Positions 22,264 through 33,680 of a DNA stretch of 64,000 bases are shown piece by piece. This DNA is from Yersinia massiliensis. Its GTDB lineage: Bacteria > Pseudomonadota > Gammaproteobacteria > Enterobacterales > Enterobacteriaceae. How positions within the stretch are numbered: position 1 is the first letter of the stretch; the number at the start of each line of letters is the position of its first letter. A program made the translations under genes and the position numbers. The notes beneath the pieces are model-generated. The model saw only the letters and a list, made by a program, of their open reading frames with translations. It was not told the DNA's origin and did no database searches. The stretch spans positions 2,604,001 through 2,668,000 of the forward strand of contig NZ_CP028487.1 of assembly GCF_003048255.1 (NCBI RefSeq), given 5' to 3'.

Positions 22264-23994
22264 GTGAATATTCAGGCTCTTCTCTCAGACAAAGTCAGCC
22301 AGGCGCTGATTGCAGCAGGTGCTCCAGCAGGTAGCGAAGCTCAAGTTCGCCAATCTGCTAAAGCGCAATTTGGCGATTATCAAGCGAATGGTGTTATGGC
22401 CGTCGCCAAAAAACTGGGCATGCAACCCCGACAACTGGCAGAAAAAGTCATTGAACTGCTCGATCTTGCAGGTATTGCCAGCAAAGTTGAAATTGCCGGC
22501 CCTGGGTTTATTAATATCTTCCTCGATCGCCAATGGGTAGCCAGTCAAGCGGAACACGCGCTCACTGCCCCTAAATTAGGTGTTTCACCGGTAGAACCGC
22601 AAACTATCGTGGTTGATTACTCTGCACCCAATGTGGCCAAGCAAATGCATGTCGGTCACTTACGCTCAACCATTATTGGTGATGCCGCAGTGCGGACATT
22701 GGAGTTCTTAGGACACAATGTTATTCGTGCTAACCACGTCGGTGACTGGGGTACGCAGTTCGGTATGTTGATCGCCTATTTAGAAAAAATGCAGAACGAA
22801 AGTGCCAGTGATATGGACTTATCGGATCTTGAGCTTTTCTATCAGCAAGCCAAGAAAACCTATGATGAAGATGAAGCCTTCGCCTTACGCGCTCGTGCTT
22901 ACGTGGTAAAACTGCAAAGCGGCGACGAGTATTGCCGTCAAATGTGGCGCAAATTGGTGGATATCACCATGGCGCAAAACCAAATTGCTTACGATCGCCT
23001 CAATGTCACCTTGACCAAAGACGATGTCATGGGTGAGAGCCTCTACAACGCCATGTTACCTGGCATTGTCGCCGACCTGAAAGCCAAAGGTCTGGCAGTA
23101 GAGAGCGATGGCGCTACCGTGGTCTATCTGGATGAGTATAAAAATAAAGATGGCGAGCCGATGGGCGTCATTATCCAGAAAAAAGATGGCGGCTACCTCT
23201 ATACCACCACAGATATTGCCTGCGCCAAGTATCGCTATGAGACGCTGGGCGCCGATCGCGTACTGTATTACATCGATACCCGCCAGCATCAACATCTGAT
23301 GCAAGCTTGGACTATCGTGCGCAAAGCCGGTTATGTACCAGAATCTGTGCCGCTAGAACACCATATGTTCGGCATGATGCTCGGCAAAGATGGAAAGCCA
23401 TTTAAAACCCGCTCAGGTGGCACTGTTAAGCTCTCCGATTTGTTAGATGAAGCGATTGAACGTGCCGGTAAACTGATCGCCGAGAAAAATCCGGACATGC
23501 CTGCGGATGAACTGCAGCAAGTGGTGGAAGCCGTGGGTATTGGTGCAGTGAAATACGCAGACTTATCTAAGAGCCGCACCACTGACTATATCTTCGACTG
23601 GGATAACATGTTGGCACTGGATGGCAACACGGCACCTTATATGCAATATGCCTACACCCGTGTCGTTTCGGTGTTTAAGCGTGCTGGCATCGATGAAAAT
23701 AGCCTGACATTGCCGCTGGTGATCACCGAAGATCGCGAAGCGGCACTGGCCACGCGCCTACTGCAATTTGAAGAAGTGATTACGATGGTCGCCCGTGAAG
23801 GGACGCCACATGTGATGTGTTCTTATCTGTATGACGTAGCAGGTTTATTCTCCAGCTTCTACGAACATTGCCAGATCCTGAATGCTGAAAGCGAAGAGAT
23901 TCGCCAAAGTCGCCTGAAACTCGCGATGCTAACGGCAAAAACCCTCAAGCAAGGTCTGGATACTCTGGGTATTCGCACCGTAGAACGGATGTAA
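22264..23994 (+). CDS. argS: Arginyl-tRNA synthetase
   Basis: This 576-residue class I synthetase charges tRNA-Arg. It has an N-terminal ArgRS-specific additional domain ([16 protein letters not shown]), the HIGH-type motif HVGH in [15 protein letters not shown], and the C-terminal DALR anticodon-binding domain. The start is a GTG at 22264, with TAAGGTAA as ribosome site and the usual N-terminus [10 protein letters not shown]. It ends at a bidirectional terminator shared with murJ. Confidence 0.96.
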   Translation: MNIQALLSDKVSQALIAAGAPAGSEAQVRQSAKAQFGDYQANGVMAVAKKLGMQPRQLAEKVIELLDLAGIASKVEIAGPGFINIFLDRQWVASQAEHALTAPKLGVSPVEPQTIVVDYSAPNVAKQMHVGHLRSTIIGDAAVRTLEFLGHNVIRANHVGDWGTQFGMLIAYLEKMQNESASDMDLSDLELFYQQAKKTYDEDEAFALRARAYVVKLQSGDEYCRQMWRKLVDITMAQNQIAYDRLNVTLTKDDVMGESLYNAMLPGIVADLKAKGLAVESDGATVVYLDEYKNKDGEPMGVIIQKKDGGYLYTTTDIACAKYRYETLGADRVLYYIDTRQHQHLMQAWTIVRKAGYVPESVPLEHHMFGMMLGKDGKPFKTRSGGTVKLSDLLDEAIERAGKLIAEKNPDMPADELQQVVEAVGIGAVKYADLSKSRTTDYIFDWDNMLALDGNTAPYMQYAYTRVVSVFKRAGIDENSLTLPLVITEDREAALATRLLQFEEVITMVAREGTPHVMCSYLYDVAGLFSSFYEHCQILNAESEEIRQSRLKLAMLTAKTLKQGLDTLGIRTVERM

Positions 23995-24014
23995 TTTTCA
24001 CCTATTATTGACAA

Positions 24015-24046
24015 TAAAAAAGGCCCCAAAGGGCCTTTTTCTTTTT
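24015..24046. terminator. Bidirectional terminator between argS and murJ
   Basis: AAAAAAGGCCCC, AAA loop and GGGCCTTTTT form a GC-rich hairpin with an A-run on one side and a T-run on the other. It can end both argS (rightward) and murJ (leftward). Confidence 0.92.
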
Positions 24047-24073
24047 ACGCTGTCCAGCACGGGTATAGCGTCA

Positions 24074-25609
24074 TCAATTCGTTCGCCGAGCAAAATCCCG
24101 CAATCTAAATCCGAGTAATGCCAACGCAGCAAAGTAGGCAATGACCCCCGCCACCACCACCGCGGATAAGCGTAGTAACCGATATGCCATCCCACCGATA
24201 TCCCATGCAGGCATCACCCATAATAGCCCCAGCAACACCCCCGACATGACGATGACGCCGACAACCAATTTAGTCAGAAAAATGGCCCAACCCGGCTGTG
24301 GATGGAAAATCTGCTGCTTACGCAATTGCCAATATAGCAAACTGGCATTCAGGCAAGCCCCTAGACCAATCGAGAGCGATAACCCTGCATGTTTAAGCGG
24401 CCCAATGAAAATCAGGTTCATCACCTGAGTCAATATCAAGGTGATAATGGCAATTTTCACTGGCGTTTTGATGTTCTGGCGCGAGTAAAACCCCGGCGCT
24501 AAAACTTTGACCACAATCAACCCCATCAAACCCACTGAGTACGCCACCAGTGCGCGTTGGGTCATGGCAGCATCAAAGGCGCTGAACTTACCGTATTGGA
24601 ACAGTGATACCACCAGCGGCTTGGCTAATATGCCTAACGCCACTGCGCTGGGTAATGCCAGTAAGAAACATAACCGCAGACCCCAATCCATCAGTTTCGA
24701 GTACTCGTCATGGTTGCCGCTGGAGAAGCTTTTTGCCAGTGATGGCAGCAAAATAGTGCCTAAAGCCACACCCAATACGCCAGAGGGGAACTCCATCAAA
24801 CGGTCAGCATAGTACATCCAAGAGACGGAACCGGACACGAGGAAAGAAGCAAAAATAGTATTGATAATCAAAGAAATTTGGCTAACTGACACCCCGAGGA
24901 TCGCGGGGCCCATTAGCCGCATAACACGCCAGACACCCGCGTCATGAAGTGATACTCGCGGCAGAACCAGCATTCCAATCTTTTTCAGATGAGGAAGCTG
25001 ATACCCTAATTGCAACACGCCCCCCACCACCACTGCCCACGCCAGCGCCATCACTGGCGGATTAAAGTAAGGGGCGGCAAAGAGTGCAAAACCTATCATG
25101 CTGATATTCAAGAAGGTCGGCGCAAAGGCAGGAATGGAAAAGCGATTCCACGTATTGAGGATCGCCCCCACCAGTGAAGCCAATGAAATCAGTAAAATAT
25201 AAGGGAACGTCACGCGCAGCAGTGCAGAGGTTAACGCAAACTTATCGGCGTTATCGGTAAAACCGGGGGCTGTGACAAAAATCACCCAAGGCGCGGCTAG
25301 CATACCCAACACGGTGACAACCGCCAGTATCAGGGTTAGCAGACCGGAGACATAAGCCACAAATGTGCGCGTCGCTTCCTCGCCCTGCTGACTTTTATAT
25401 TCCGCCAGAATAGGCACAAAAGCCTGTGAGAATGCACCCTCGGCAAAAATACGCCGTAGGAGATTCGGTAATTTGAATGCCACAAAGAAGGCATCCGTCG
25501 CCATACCCGCACCAAAAACTCGCGCCACTATGGCATCACGAGCGAAGCCCAATACGCGGGAAAACATGGTCATTGAACTGACGGCTGCCAGTGATTTCAG
25601 TAAATTCAT
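24074..25609 (-). CDS. murJ: Lipid II flippase MurJ (MviN)
   Basis: MurJ moves lipid II across the inner membrane for peptidoglycan synthesis and is essential. The 511-residue protein has about 14 hydrophobic segments and the family start [20 protein letters not shown], with the conserved [12 protein letters not shown]. It belongs to the MVF/MATE-like (MOP) superfamily. It lies upstream of yceM, as in E. coli, but on its own transcript. Confidence 0.96.
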   Translation of the reverse strand: MNLLKSLAAVSSMTMFSRVLGFARDAIVARVFGAGMATDAFFVAFKLPNLLRRIFAEGAFSQAFVPILAEYKSQQGEEATRTFVAYVSGLLTLILAVVTVLGMLAAPWVIFVTAPGFTDNADKFALTSALLRVTFPYILLISLASLVGAILNTWNRFSIPAFAPTFLNISMIGFALFAAPYFNPPVMALAWAVVVGGVLQLGYQLPHLKKIGMLVLPRVSLHDAGVWRVMRLMGPAILGVSVSQISLIINTIFASFLVSGSVSWMYYADRLMEFPSGVLGVALGTILLPSLAKSFSSGNHDEYSKLMDWGLRLCFLLALPSAVALGILAKPLVVSLFQYGKFSAFDAAMTQRALVAYSVGLMGLIVVKVLAPGFYSRQNIKTPVKIAIITLILTQVMNLIFIGPLKHAGLSLSIGLGACLNASLLYWQLRKQQIFHPQPGWAIFLTKLVVGVIVMSGVLLGLLWVMPAWDIGGMAYRLLRLSAVVVAGVIAYFAALALLGFRLRDFARRTN

Positions 25610-25860
25610 AGGTTTTCTGATCTGGGGTTGTGATCTGTTTTCCGATCAATTTTTTTGATCTGTTTTTCAAATACGCCGTAAAGAGTAACGCCTGCATTCC
25701 GCAGGCGCTGCTTCTACCCAATAGTGGCCATTAACTAACGGTGGCCCTAACACGATATAAAACAGCCGCTAGTCTACGTAACCGGCCGTGAATTGCTATC
25801 GTAAAATGTAACAACTTGCTGAGGCAGATGAGCTTTTACTCACGCTCACCTACCCTATAT

Positions 25861-26784
25861 TTAGCCCGCAGCCTGAGGCTGTAACATCGCTTCTATCATG
25901 CGTTGTGCATAAATCGCTTTTTCGCCCGAGACTTGAGGTGCCGTTTGGTTATTCACCGCCGTGATAAAGTGACGCACAGCACCGACGAACCCTCGTTGTT
26001 CCAGCGTAGTTTGCCAACTGGGCACCGGCAAACTGATAATCTGCCCCTCAGATTCCTGTTGCCACTGGTGCATATTGTTGATCTGGTAACAGCTGCCGGG
26101 GCTGATTGCTTGCACACTTTCGCGTTGAGTACCCGCATCACGGTGCATACTGGTGGTGATTGAACACTGCCCTGCCTCGAAATGATGCTCCGCGTACAGC
26201 ATTTGACCTTGAGCATTCGTCTGTAACGTGCCAGTCGTTAATTTTGCCGGCTCGCCTCCGAGCCACAGAGCCGTATCCACCACATGAAGGTAATCATCGA
26301 GTAACGTGAAACGGGCATCATTGGGGCCGATACCGTTCTGGCGGTGCTTTTCCATCCGCAACGAAACTGGAGAAGCCAGCTGTTGTTTTAGCTGCTGATA
26401 TACCGGCGCAAAACGGCGGTTAAAGCCAACCATTAACGCTAAACGTTGTTTTGCAGCCAGCGCGATCAACTGTTCAGATTGCGCCAACGTTTCGGCCAAC
26501 GGTTTATCAACATAAACATGGATGCCAGCCTGTAGCAACTCACTCACCACTTGAAAATGGCTGGCTGTGCTACTGTGGACAAAAATGGCATCGCATTGTT
26601 CGGCGAGTGAATCTAAACGCGAAAAATAGCGCATACGATAGCTGTCGCACACCGGTTGCGCCTTAATCTGATTAGGTGAGAAGGCCCCCACCAACTGCCA
26701 GTCCGACGCTTGAGTCAAGATAGGTAAATAGGCTTTTTGGGCAATCCCCCCTAGCCCGACGATCCCTACACGCAGTTTTTTCAT
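25861..26784 (-). CDS. yceM: YceM, Gfo/Idh/MocA-family oxidoreductase
   Basis: This 307-residue protein has an N-terminal Rossmann domain (LRVGIVGLGGIAQKAYLP) and the EKP-type motif as VDKPLAE near residue 95, placing it among Gfo/Idh/MocA NAD(P)-dependent sugar dehydrogenases. The substrate is unknown (also called MviM). The ATG at 26784 has an AAGGA ribosome site; an in-frame ATG at 26802 is 6 codons upstream. The gene follows yceH within 10 bp, so the two are probably cotranscribed. Confidence 0.92.
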   Translation of the reverse strand: MKKLRVGIVGLGGIAQKAYLPILTQASDWQLVGAFSPNQIKAQPVCDSYRMRYFSRLDSLAEQCDAIFVHSSTASHFQVVSELLQAGIHVYVDKPLAETLAQSEQLIALAAKQRLALMVGFNRRFAPVYQQLKQQLASPVSLRMEKHRQNGIGPNDARFTLLDDYLHVVDTALWLGGEPAKLTTGTLQTNAQGQMLYAEHHFEAGQCSITTSMHRDAGTQRESVQAISPGSCYQINNMHQWQQESEGQIISLPVPSWQTTLEQRGFVGAVRHFITAVNNQTAPQVSGEKAIYAQRMIEAMLQPQAAG

Positions 26785-26794
26785 ATCATCCTTA

Positions 26795-27436
26795 TCAATC
26801 ATCTAACTGGATCAAAACTTCATCCAAACGGCGGGTCAGCGCCATAACTTGTTGCTCCAACTGCGCAACTCGCGTTTCAAGGGCGCGGGTTCCACCAACG
26901 GCATTGTCTTCGTCTGGCAATGCTGGCGCGATATCGCCACTGAACAAATGCATGTAGCGACTCTCACGTTTACCCGGCTCACGGGCTAAACGCACCACAA
27001 ATGGCCCGTCCTCACGTAGAGAGAGTTGATTCAGAATGTCTTCTGTCTCAGCCACATCAGCAAATTCATGCATCCGATTTGTGCGAGTGCGTAATTCACC
27101 GGGAGTCTGCGGACCGCGTAATAATAGCGTAGTGATGACCGCCAATTCCGCAGGCGAAAATTTAAGGTTACCAAACTCAGAATTACAAAAACGATGTTCG
27201 TATTTCATGACTCGGTTGCCACTTTGAGTCCGAATAAGATGTTTTTTTAGCAAAAAATCCAGCGTTTGCTGCACGTCGGAATCAGATAATTCCATCACCG
27301 GTTCACGGTTGGTTTTTTGATTACACGCCACCGTCACACCATTGAGCGACATCGGATACTGCTCAGGCGTCGTGACTTGTTTTTCCAGCAAACAGCCTAT
27401 CACTCGGGCTTCGAGCGCATTTAGAGTGTGTTTCAT
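26795..27436 (-). CDS. yceH: YceH family protein (DUF480)
   Basis: This 213-residue protein has tandem winged-helix domains (DUF480). The block [24 protein letters not shown] opens it, and [20 protein letters not shown] is conserved. The C-terminus ([19 protein letters not shown]) is a coiled coil. The function is unknown, though the fold suggests DNA or protein binding. It is 7 bp from rimJ and 10 bp from yceM, probably one operon. Confidence 0.92.
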   Translation of the reverse strand: MKHTLNALEARVIGCLLEKQVTTPEQYPMSLNGVTVACNQKTNREPVMELSDSDVQQTLDFLLKKHLIRTQSGNRVMKYEHRFCNSEFGNLKFSPAELAVITTLLLRGPQTPGELRTRTNRMHEFADVAETEDILNQLSLREDGPFVVRLAREPGKRESRYMHLFSGDIAPALPDEDNAVGGTRALETRVAQLEQQVMALTRRLDEVLIQLDD

Positions 27437-27443
27437 CCTAACC

Positions 27444-28028
27444 TCAGCGATTGGGTGTCCATTCTTTGTTAGTCAAGGCCGTCAACACATGATCTCGCCA
27501 CTGACCGTCGATCAATAAATAATCCTTCGCGTAGCCTTCACGCTCAAAACCTAGGCGCTCAAGTAAACTGCCGCTGCGATGATTATGCGGCATATAATTA
27601 GCCATAATACGGTGCATCCGCTCCTGCCGTTGCATGTAGCGAATCAACGGTTGTAACGCTTCAAACATTAACCCCTGACCCTGCCAGCGTTCACCGAGTG
27701 AATAGCCCAAAAAACAGGCGTGAAATGAGCCGCGCAGAACATTGCTAAAGTTTGCTACACCGCGTACTTCTTTCTCTTCAGGATCTAACAAAATGAAATA
27801 GTAGGCGCTGCCTTGTTTTTGCAGCTCCATGATCATTCCCAACCGCGCCTGCCACCCTGACGGCATACAGTGGCTTTGATCGCGCACCGGCTCCCACGGC
27901 TTGAGAAATGTCTGATTTTCAGCGTAATACTCCGCCATGCGATAAGCATCACGCTCATGGACCAGCCGCAATGACATACGATCAGTGGTCAAGCGTATTT
28001 TAGGTGTTGCTGAATGATAGCCGAACAT
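27444..28028 (-). CDS. rimJ: Ribosomal protein S5 N-alanine acetyltransferase RimJ
   Basis: This 194-residue GNAT acetyltransferase modifies the N-terminus of ribosomal protein S5 and assists small-subunit assembly. The acetyl-CoA-binding region [17 protein letters not shown] and the block [22 protein letters not shown] are conserved with E. coli RimJ. It is the first gene of the rimJ-yceH-yceM run and is divergent from mdtH. Confidence 0.95.
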   Translation of the reverse strand: MFGYHSATPKIRLTTDRMSLRLVHERDAYRMAEYYAENQTFLKPWEPVRDQSHCMPSGWQARLGMIMELQKQGSAYYFILLDPEEKEVRGVANFSNVLRGSFHACFLGYSLGERWQGQGLMFEALQPLIRYMQRQERMHRIMANYMPHNHRSGSLLERLGFEREGYAKDYLLIDGQWRDHVLTALTNKEWTPNR

Positions 28029-28331
28029 CTGCTCCCCTTGGCGGTATGCTGCACATTACATAGCATTTAGCGGGTTCAATATACCTGTTACGTAGGCGCT
28101 ACGTAAAACTACGCTTGTACTCTTTCCCCACATCAATACAGCAAAATGACGTCGCTGAAATGCTAATAATTCATTTTATTATGAATCTGTTGCTGAGGTA
28201 ACGTATTGACGATAAAAAAATATTATCAATCTAACCCCTATCGTTTCTGATGATTTGGGTACAAACTATATTGGCTACAAATCATATGCGTAGTTTCTAT
28301 TCCCTCCTTAGTTAATTTCTGACGGTGAAGC
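28029..28331. other. rimJ-mdtH divergent intergenic region
   Basis: 303 bp, AT-rich, with the promoters of rimJ and mdtH. I see no gene or recognisable operator in it. Confidence 0.4.
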
Positions 28332-29537
28332 ATGGCCTTGGTATCGCAAGCTCGGAGCTTGGGTAAGTACTTTTTATTGCTTGATAACTTATTAGTGGTG
28401 TTGGGCTTCTTTGTCGTGTTCCCACTCATCTCTATCCGATTTGTCGATCAAATGGGTTGGGCAGCATTGATCGTGGGTCTTGCCTTGGGATTAAGGCAAC
28501 TGGTCCAGCAAGGACTGGGCATTTTCGGTGGGGCTATCGCCGACCGTTTCGGCGCTAAACCCATGATAGTGACTGGCATGCTAATGCGCGCAGCAGGCTT
28601 TGCGTTAATGGCCATGGCCGATGAACCTTGGATACTCTGGCTCGCATGTGCTTTATCCGGTTTAGGTGGCACTTTATTCGATCCACCCCGTACCGCATTG
28701 GTGATTAAGCTCACTCGACCTCATGAGCGCGGCCGTTTTTACTCATTGCTGATGATGCAAGACAGTGCTGGCGCTGTGATTGGCGCACTGATCGGGAGTT
28801 GGTTGCTGCAATACGATTTCCATTTTGTTTGCTGGACAGGTGCGGCAATCTTCGTCTTAGCCGCAGGCTGGAATCTTTGGTTACTACCTGCTTATCGCAT
28901 CTCTACCGTGCGTGCTCCTATGAAAGAAGGGCTGATGAGGGTGCTACGCGATCGTCGCTTCGTCACCTATGTGCTGACGCTAACCGGTTATTACATGCTC
29001 GCAGTACAAGTGATGCTCATGCTGCCAATCATGGTTAATGAAGTTGCCGGCTCACCCGCCGCAGTAAAATGGATGTATGCCATTGAGGCTGCGCTTTCCT
29101 TAACATTGCTCTACCCCATTGCCCGCTGGAGCGAGAAACGTTTTAGCCTTGAGCAGCGTTTAATGGCTGGCTTACTGATCATGACACTCAGCTTGTTCCC
29201 GATCGGCCTGATTAGCCATCTACAAACACTCTTTATGTTTATTTGCTTCTTCTACATCGGCTCGATTATTGCCGAACCCGCCCGCGAAACGTTAGGGGCG
29301 TCATTGGCAGATTCACGTGCTCGCGGCAGCTATATGGGCTTTAGCCGTCTCGGTTTGGCGTTGGGTGGGGCACTAGGTTATACCGGTGGTGGCTGGATGT
29401 ACGATACTGGTCGAACGCTAGAAATGCCGGAATTGCCGTGGTTTATGTTGGGCCTGATTGGCTTAGTGACCTTAATCGGATTGTACTGGCAATTTAATCA
29501 ACGCCGGATTGAATCCGCGATGTTGAGCGGCCAATAA
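28332..29537 (+). CDS. mdtH: Multidrug MFS transporter MdtH
   Basis: This 401-residue inner-membrane major facilitator has 12 predicted segments and the loop 2-3 signature [12 protein letters not shown]. Residues such as [19 protein letters not shown] near the start match MdtH, which in E. coli gives modest resistance to quinolones. The ATG at 28332 has a GGTGAA ribosome site. It is monocistronic as far as visible. Confidence 0.93.
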   Translation: MALVSQARSLGKYFLLLDNLLVVLGFFVVFPLISIRFVDQMGWAALIVGLALGLRQLVQQGLGIFGGAIADRFGAKPMIVTGMLMRAAGFALMAMADEPWILWLACALSGLGGTLFDPPRTALVIKLTRPHERGRFYSLLMMQDSAGAVIGALIGSWLLQYDFHFVCWTGAAIFVLAAGWNLWLLPAYRISTVRAPMKEGLMRVLRDRRFVTYVLTLTGYYMLAVQVMLMLPIMVNEVAGSPAAVKWMYAIEAALSLTLLYPIARWSEKRFSLEQRLMAGLLIMTLSLFPIGLISHLQTLFMFICFFYIGSIIAEPARETLGASLADSRARGSYMGFSRLGLALGGALGYTGGGWMYDTGRTLEMPELPWFMLGLIGLVTLIGLYWQFNQRRIESAMLSGQ

Positions 29538-29777
29538 GTCACCTGAACATCTTATTCAGGCTTATCTGATTGGCAATAGTCCAACATTGCCCCACTATCG
29601 CGGCAATTTCAAACTCGGCTTATACCTTCACACCCAAACAAAACGTTAATTAAGAATACAAAGCAACCGTTACCCAGATAAAATGGCGGTTAGTGATACA
29701 AAGCAATAGATTAACCGGCTATTATCGGGAAAATTCGTTTTGTTTGATGTGATTGTGCAAATTGCTATGAGGCTTTA

Positions 29778-30341
29778 ATGAAGAAAATAATGTGGGGCGC
29801 GGCGGCGCTACTGGCAACTGCAACGCTGGTCGGCTGCAACCAACTGACGCAATACACCCTAAGTGAGCAGGAAGTGAATGACTACCTGCAAAAGCATAAT
29901 AACTACGAGAAACAGATTGGCATTCCGGGTCTGGCTGATGCCCATATCACTCTAACGCAGTTGCAGAGCCAGATTGGCCGTGCAGAGCCGGGTAAAGTCA
30001 CATTAACGGGTAACGCGAAAGTAGATATCACGTCTATTCTCGGCCCCCAAAGTGCCGATATGACACTAACATTAAAAGCGCAGCCGACATTTGATCGTGA
30101 AAAAGGCGCTATCTTCCTCAAGGATATGGAGCTAACGGATTACACCGTTAAACCGGAGAAGATGGACTCGGTGATGAAGATGCTCACGCCTTATTTGAAT
30201 CAGTCACTGAAGTCATACTTTGATCAGCAACCCGCCTATGTGTTAGATGGCGATAAGAGTAAAGCGGAAGCGATGGCGAAGAAATTGGCGAAAGGGTTAG
30301 AAGTAAAACCAGGCCAATTAGTCATCCCACTGACTGATTAA
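29778..30341 (+). CDS. yceB: YceB lipoprotein (DUF1439)
   Basis: This 187-residue protein has a lipoprotein signal with lipobox LVGC (cysteine at residue 20) followed by Asn, which favours outer-membrane sorting. The body (QEVNDYLQKHNNYEKQIGIPG) is the DUF1439 family of E. coli YceB, a bactericidal-permeability-like lipid-binding fold by prediction. Its role is unknown. It is convergent with ycdY. Confidence 0.9.
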   Translation: MKKIMWGAAALLATATLVGCNQLTQYTLSEQEVNDYLQKHNNYEKQIGIPGLADAHITLTQLQSQIGRAEPGKVTLTGNAKVDITSILGPQSADMTLTLKAQPTFDREKGAIFLKDMELTDYTVKPEKMDSVMKMLTPYLNQSLKSYFDQQPAYVLDGDKSKAEAMAKKLAKGLEVKPGQLVIPLTD

Positions 30342-30408
30342 TCAACCCTGTTCAAGCTTATCAACTCAACGTTACTGGCATGACAATGTGTGAGCAAGTT
30401 CCGTTGAG

Positions 30409-30445
30409 CCGCTATTCTGGTGAGGAAACATCGCCAGAATAGCGG
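30409..30445. repeat. Perfect inverted repeat between yceB and ycdY
   Basis: CCGCTATTCTGG (30409-30420) is matched perfectly by CCAGAATAGCGG (30434-30445) around a 13-nt loop. It lies between convergent genes. It has no T-run but could act as a transcription-ending or mRNA-protecting hairpin for both. Confidence 0.7.
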
Positions 30446-30469
30446 TAGCGCCAATAACGGAAAGTCGTA

Positions 30470-31030
30470 TTATTCTTCCGAACTGCCCATTTCTGATAAC
30501 TCATCCCACAACGCCTGCAATGCCTCGCGGCTCAACTGCGCCAATGTACGATAAAAACCCGTGGTCGCATGCGCTTCTACTTTGCCAAGAAAACGGCCAC
30601 ACCATGGCAGTAGAAACTCATCAAACAGTTCAGTCTGTGCGGCAACTTCATCTTCTGCTGCCTGATCTTCCAACCAAGATGCCGCTAATAATAGCCCGCC
30701 AAAATGGTCTGTCGGGGCATCACCTAATGGCATACCGCGCTGTTGCAAAAAGGCCCTGACGTCGGCTTCGGGACGCGCATCATCATAATCAGAACCATAA
30801 GGCGAGACACTGCGGTCATCACCGACGAACATTGCCTGATAGTCTGCCGCCAGCGCATCAGGCTGATATTCTTGCTGCAAACGGGCCAGTAGCTCGCCTT
30901 GTTCCAGCGGCCAATGTTGTTCCAATTTGCCCTGACTGATCAGCGTAAACAGCGGTTCTAGTAGCGGGTCTTGTGGCTGGCGATAGAAGAGCGACCCAAG
31001 GATCCGGCATACCAGAGAAAAATCATTCAT
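30470..31030 (-). CDS. ycdY: YcdY, TorD/DmsD-family chaperone
   Basis: This 186-residue all-helical protein belongs to the redox-enzyme maturation chaperones (TorD/DmsD type), with the conserved block YQAMFVGDDRSVSPYGS and LPWCGRFLGKVE. In E. coli YcdY activates the neighbouring metal enzyme YcdX, and both affect swarming. Here ycdX is directly upstream on the same strand (60 bp), supporting the same partnership. Confidence 0.93.
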   Translation of the reverse strand: MNDFSLVCRILGSLFYRQPQDPLLEPLFTLISQGKLEQHWPLEQGELLARLQQEYQPDALAADYQAMFVGDDRSVSPYGSDYDDARPEADVRAFLQQRGMPLGDAPTDHFGGLLLAASWLEDQAAEDEVAAQTELFDEFLLPWCGRFLGKVEAHATTGFYRTLAQLSREALQALWDELSEMGSSEE

Positions 31031-31090
31031 TTACATCTTCCTGTTTTTTTATCACGCTTCGAAACTAACAGTGACAACGTCACTGAAATA

Positions 31091-31828
31091 TTATAAATCG
31101 GCTAATTCAGGGATGCCGGGACGGCCTCGTTGCTCAAGAAAATTCAGCAAACGGCGCGGGCTGACATTTAAAATACGCGCTTCTGGGAAATCCACATCCG
31201 CAATAATGCGTTCGCAATGCTCGAAAATACCCAATGAATAAGCGATATGAGAGTCGGAACCTAAGGCCAACCAGCCGCCAGCATCACGAACAGCTTCGGC
31301 GATCGCACGACAGTTCGGTTCACTACCTTTGCGTGAATGGCTAAATGATGAGTTATTCAGCTCTAAGGCAACATTGTATTTAGCCGCTGCTGCTGCGATG
31401 GCGGGAATATCAACCGGGTATTTAGGGTTACCGGGGTGGCTAATAATATGCACATTGCCTTGCGCCATGGTGGCAATCATCGCTTGAGTATTGGCGGCCT
31501 TATCTTGTGGCGGGAAAACAGGCTCATGGAAGCCAGCGATCAGCAGATCAATGGCATCAAGCATCGGGCCGGTACAATCGATATCACCGTCCAAATTTTT
31601 AATATTGGCCTCAATACCGCGTAAAATACCCACCCCATCCACCAGACGCGGCCAGACTCGCATATTCATAAAATGCCAGTAATGTGGCGCATCTGCCATG
31701 TCTGGGCCATGGTCAGTGATGGCGAACAGCTTGATGTTTTTGAGCTTAGCCTCGGCGATGTAATCGTGCAACGTACTGTAAGCATGGGTGCTAGCGATGG
31801 TATGCATATGTAAATCAACAGGATACAT
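31091..31828 (-). CDS. ycdX: YcdX, PHP-domain zinc phosphatase
   Basis: This 245-residue PHP-superfamily protein has histidine and aspartate metal ligands in [25 protein letters not shown] and GSDSHIAYS, consistent with the trinuclear zinc site known for E. coli YcdX. It is an alkaline phosphatase in vitro and is linked to swarming. It lies between ghrA and ycdY, the same order as in E. coli. Confidence 0.94.
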   Translation of the reverse strand: MYPVDLHMHTIASTHAYSTLHDYIAEAKLKNIKLFAITDHGPDMADAPHYWHFMNMRVWPRLVDGVGILRGIEANIKNLDGDIDCTGPMLDAIDLLIAGFHEPVFPPQDKAANTQAMIATMAQGNVHIISHPGNPKYPVDIPAIAAAAAKYNVALELNNSSFSHSRKGSEPNCRAIAEAVRDAGGWLALGSDSHIAYSLGIFEHCERIIADVDFPEARILNVSPRRLLNFLEQRGRPGIPELADL

Positions 31829-32010
31829 GACTACTCCACAAAGTCTTTTAACGCGGGGAACATTTATTTGCAGGCAAAATATAGCCCGCTAATGATAGCA
31901 GGAATTCTTCTCATCAGCAGCGCTAAAAACCTTGCTTGAGAAATACCTGTCCCCGCAGTGCAGACCTCAGAAATCGTCATTGTGTGCTAAATCAATTATT
32001 TCACACTCAA

Positions 32011-32952
32011 TCAATAGCCCCGCTCGACATCAACCAACCCCAGCGGCTCCCTACCCGATTCGATGGCTTGGATGTTGGCCACCACTTGATCCATTGCGGC
32101 CTCAGGCAGAGTGACTGCGGCAATGTGCGGTGTGATAGTGATACGTGGGTGGCTCCAGAAAGGGTGCATTGAAGGCAAGGGTTCCTCAGCAAACACATCC
32201 AAGGTCGCCGCAGCAATTTTCCCTGCGTTCATGGCGGCTAATAAGTCACGCTCAAGCAAATGTGCACCGCGAGCAATATTGATGATATAAGCATTGGCAT
32301 TCAGTTGTGAAAAGAGCGAGTGATTCAAAATACCGACAGTTTCAGGGGTATTCGGGAGCAAATTAATCAATAATTGTGTCCCTTGAAGGAAAGCAGGGAA
32401 CTTTTCTTTACCGGCAAAACTGGCCACGCCATCTATCTGTTTTGGCGTACGGCTCCAGCAGCGTACGGTGAAACCAAATTCGGCAAGCTTGTGCGCCACG
32501 CTTTTGCCTAAGACTCCCGCCCCCAGTATCCCAACGGTGAATTTGTCGTGCTGATGTGGTTCCAAGGGCTGCCAGATTTTTTGTTGCTGTAACAGCTGAT
32601 ACTCATCCATTCGGCGAAAATAGCGTAATACGCTGGAAACAACATACTCCTGCATCTGCAAGGACATCCCCGTATCTTCCAACCGAACTAACGGCACGCC
32701 AGCAGGCAATGTCCCAGGATGTCGGCGTTCCTGATCTAAAATAGCATCAACACCGGCCCCTAATGCGAAAACTCCTTTCAGCTCAGTGCGTTTTGCCAGC
32801 ATCTCCTGTGGTGGCTGCCAAACCAACGCATAATCTGCGGGTTGTGTATCTCCCCGTCGCCATTGCCTGATATTGGCGGCCGGTAAACGGGACTTTATCC
32901 CTGACAACCACTGCTTTGCTTCAAAAAACGGGTGATAAAAAATAATATTCAT
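32011..32952 (-). CDS. ghrA: Glyoxylate/hydroxypyruvate reductase A
   Basis: This 313-residue D-2-hydroxyacid dehydrogenase reduces glyoxylate and hydroxypyruvate with NADPH. It has the Rossmann motif VGILGAGVLGKSVA, the active-site arginine in INIARGAHL and the catalytic histidine in TPHIAAVT. The ATG at 32952 was chosen because it gives MNIIFYHP, the family start; the frame remains open upstream to 33012. It lies upstream of ycdX on the same strand. Confidence 0.94.
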   Translation of the reverse strand: MNIIFYHPFFEAKQWLSGIKSRLPAANIRQWRRGDTQPADYALVWQPPQEMLAKRTELKGVFALGAGVDAILDQERRHPGTLPAGVPLVRLEDTGMSLQMQEYVVSSVLRYFRRMDEYQLLQQQKIWQPLEPHQHDKFTVGILGAGVLGKSVAHKLAEFGFTVRCWSRTPKQIDGVASFAGKEKFPAFLQGTQLLINLLPNTPETVGILNHSLFSQLNANAYIINIARGAHLLERDLLAAMNAGKIAAATLDVFAEEPLPSMHPFWSHPRITITPHIAAVTLPEAAMDQVVANIQAIESGREPLGLVDVERGY

Positions 32953-33160
32953 TATTTGCCAGCTCCTTGCGAAAGTACCTGCTAGATTTCCGCGATTAAC
33001 GGTCAGATGCAAGTGCTACCCGCAAGAAATGCCGATGAAATCAGCAAACTGATATAACTTTGGCTAATCAGTAATAAAGGCGACATAAGAGGGTTGACGC
33101 TGAACACACTTTTGCCTACATTACGCCGGTCGAGCACGTTTAACGTGGTTGATAACATAC

Positions 33161-33250
33161 GGTGAGGTGTCTGAGTGGCTGAAGGAGCACGCCTGGAAAG
33201 TGTGTATACGCGTAAGCGTATCGAGGGTTCGAACCCCTCCCTCACCGCCA
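33161..33250 (+). tRNA. tRNA-Ser (GGA), first copy
   Basis: This 90-nt gene includes the encoded CCA. Acceptor GGTGAGG pairs with CCTCACC, the T-stem is GAGGG/CCCTC around TTCGAAC, there is a long class II variable arm (GTATACGCGTAAGCGTATC), and anticodon GGA is at 33195-33197. It reads UCC and UCU serine codons. Confidence 0.97.
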
Positions 33251-33579
33251 TATTCAATCGTGACAATGTATGCACAATGTCGCGATAGTAAGATTTATGC
33301 AGTGGCAATACAATTAAGTACAGACAGTAAAATTAAGCGGCAATTGACACAAATCAGGCGTATCTCCCCTGCATTTGAGGCTCGATTGCCGTTTTTTTTA
33401 TTTCATTTTAGCCCCTTCCTGACATTCGATATTGGCGTGATACCCCTTGATTTGCCTGCGTTTCACCCTATCTGAGCGCAGAATAAGCAGATGAATGGCA
33501 ACGAATAAATTCTGCTTGACCATCAAGCCGCGGATCCCTATAGTACCGCCCCGTTGCAGTGCTTAGCGCAGCAACGTAC
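33251..33579. other. Spacer between the two tRNA-Ser genes
   Basis: 329 bp without a gene. It holds a probable terminator for the first tRNA (33338-33399) and must hold the promoter of the second. No other feature was recognised. Confidence 0.4.
33338..33399 (+). terminator. Probable terminator of the first tRNA-Ser
   Basis: CGGCAATTGA (33338-33347) and TCGATTGCCG (33382-33391) form an inverted repeat with one internal mismatch and a long loop, followed by eight T residues. The long loop lowers confidence. Confidence 0.55.
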
Positions 33580-33669
33580 GGTGAGGTGTCTGAGTGGCTG
33601 AAGGAGCACGCCTGGAAAGTGTGTATACGCGTAAGTGTATCGAGGGTTCGAACCCCTCTCTCACCGCCA
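33580..33669 (+). tRNA. tRNA-Ser (GGA), second copy
   Basis: This is a near-identical duplicate 419 bp downstream of the first, with anticodon GGA at 33614-33616 and encoded CCA. It differs in the variable arm (GTAAGTGTA) and at the last acceptor pair, where G7 now faces U (TCTCACC) as a wobble pair. The fold is intact, so it is probably functional. Confidence 0.95.
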
Positions 33670-33680
33670 TATTCGAGCGA

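Noticed and set aside
33003..33475. Reading frames across the first tRNA-Ser on both strands
   Set aside because: They simply translate the tRNA gene and its flanks; the clear tRNA fold explains the sequence.
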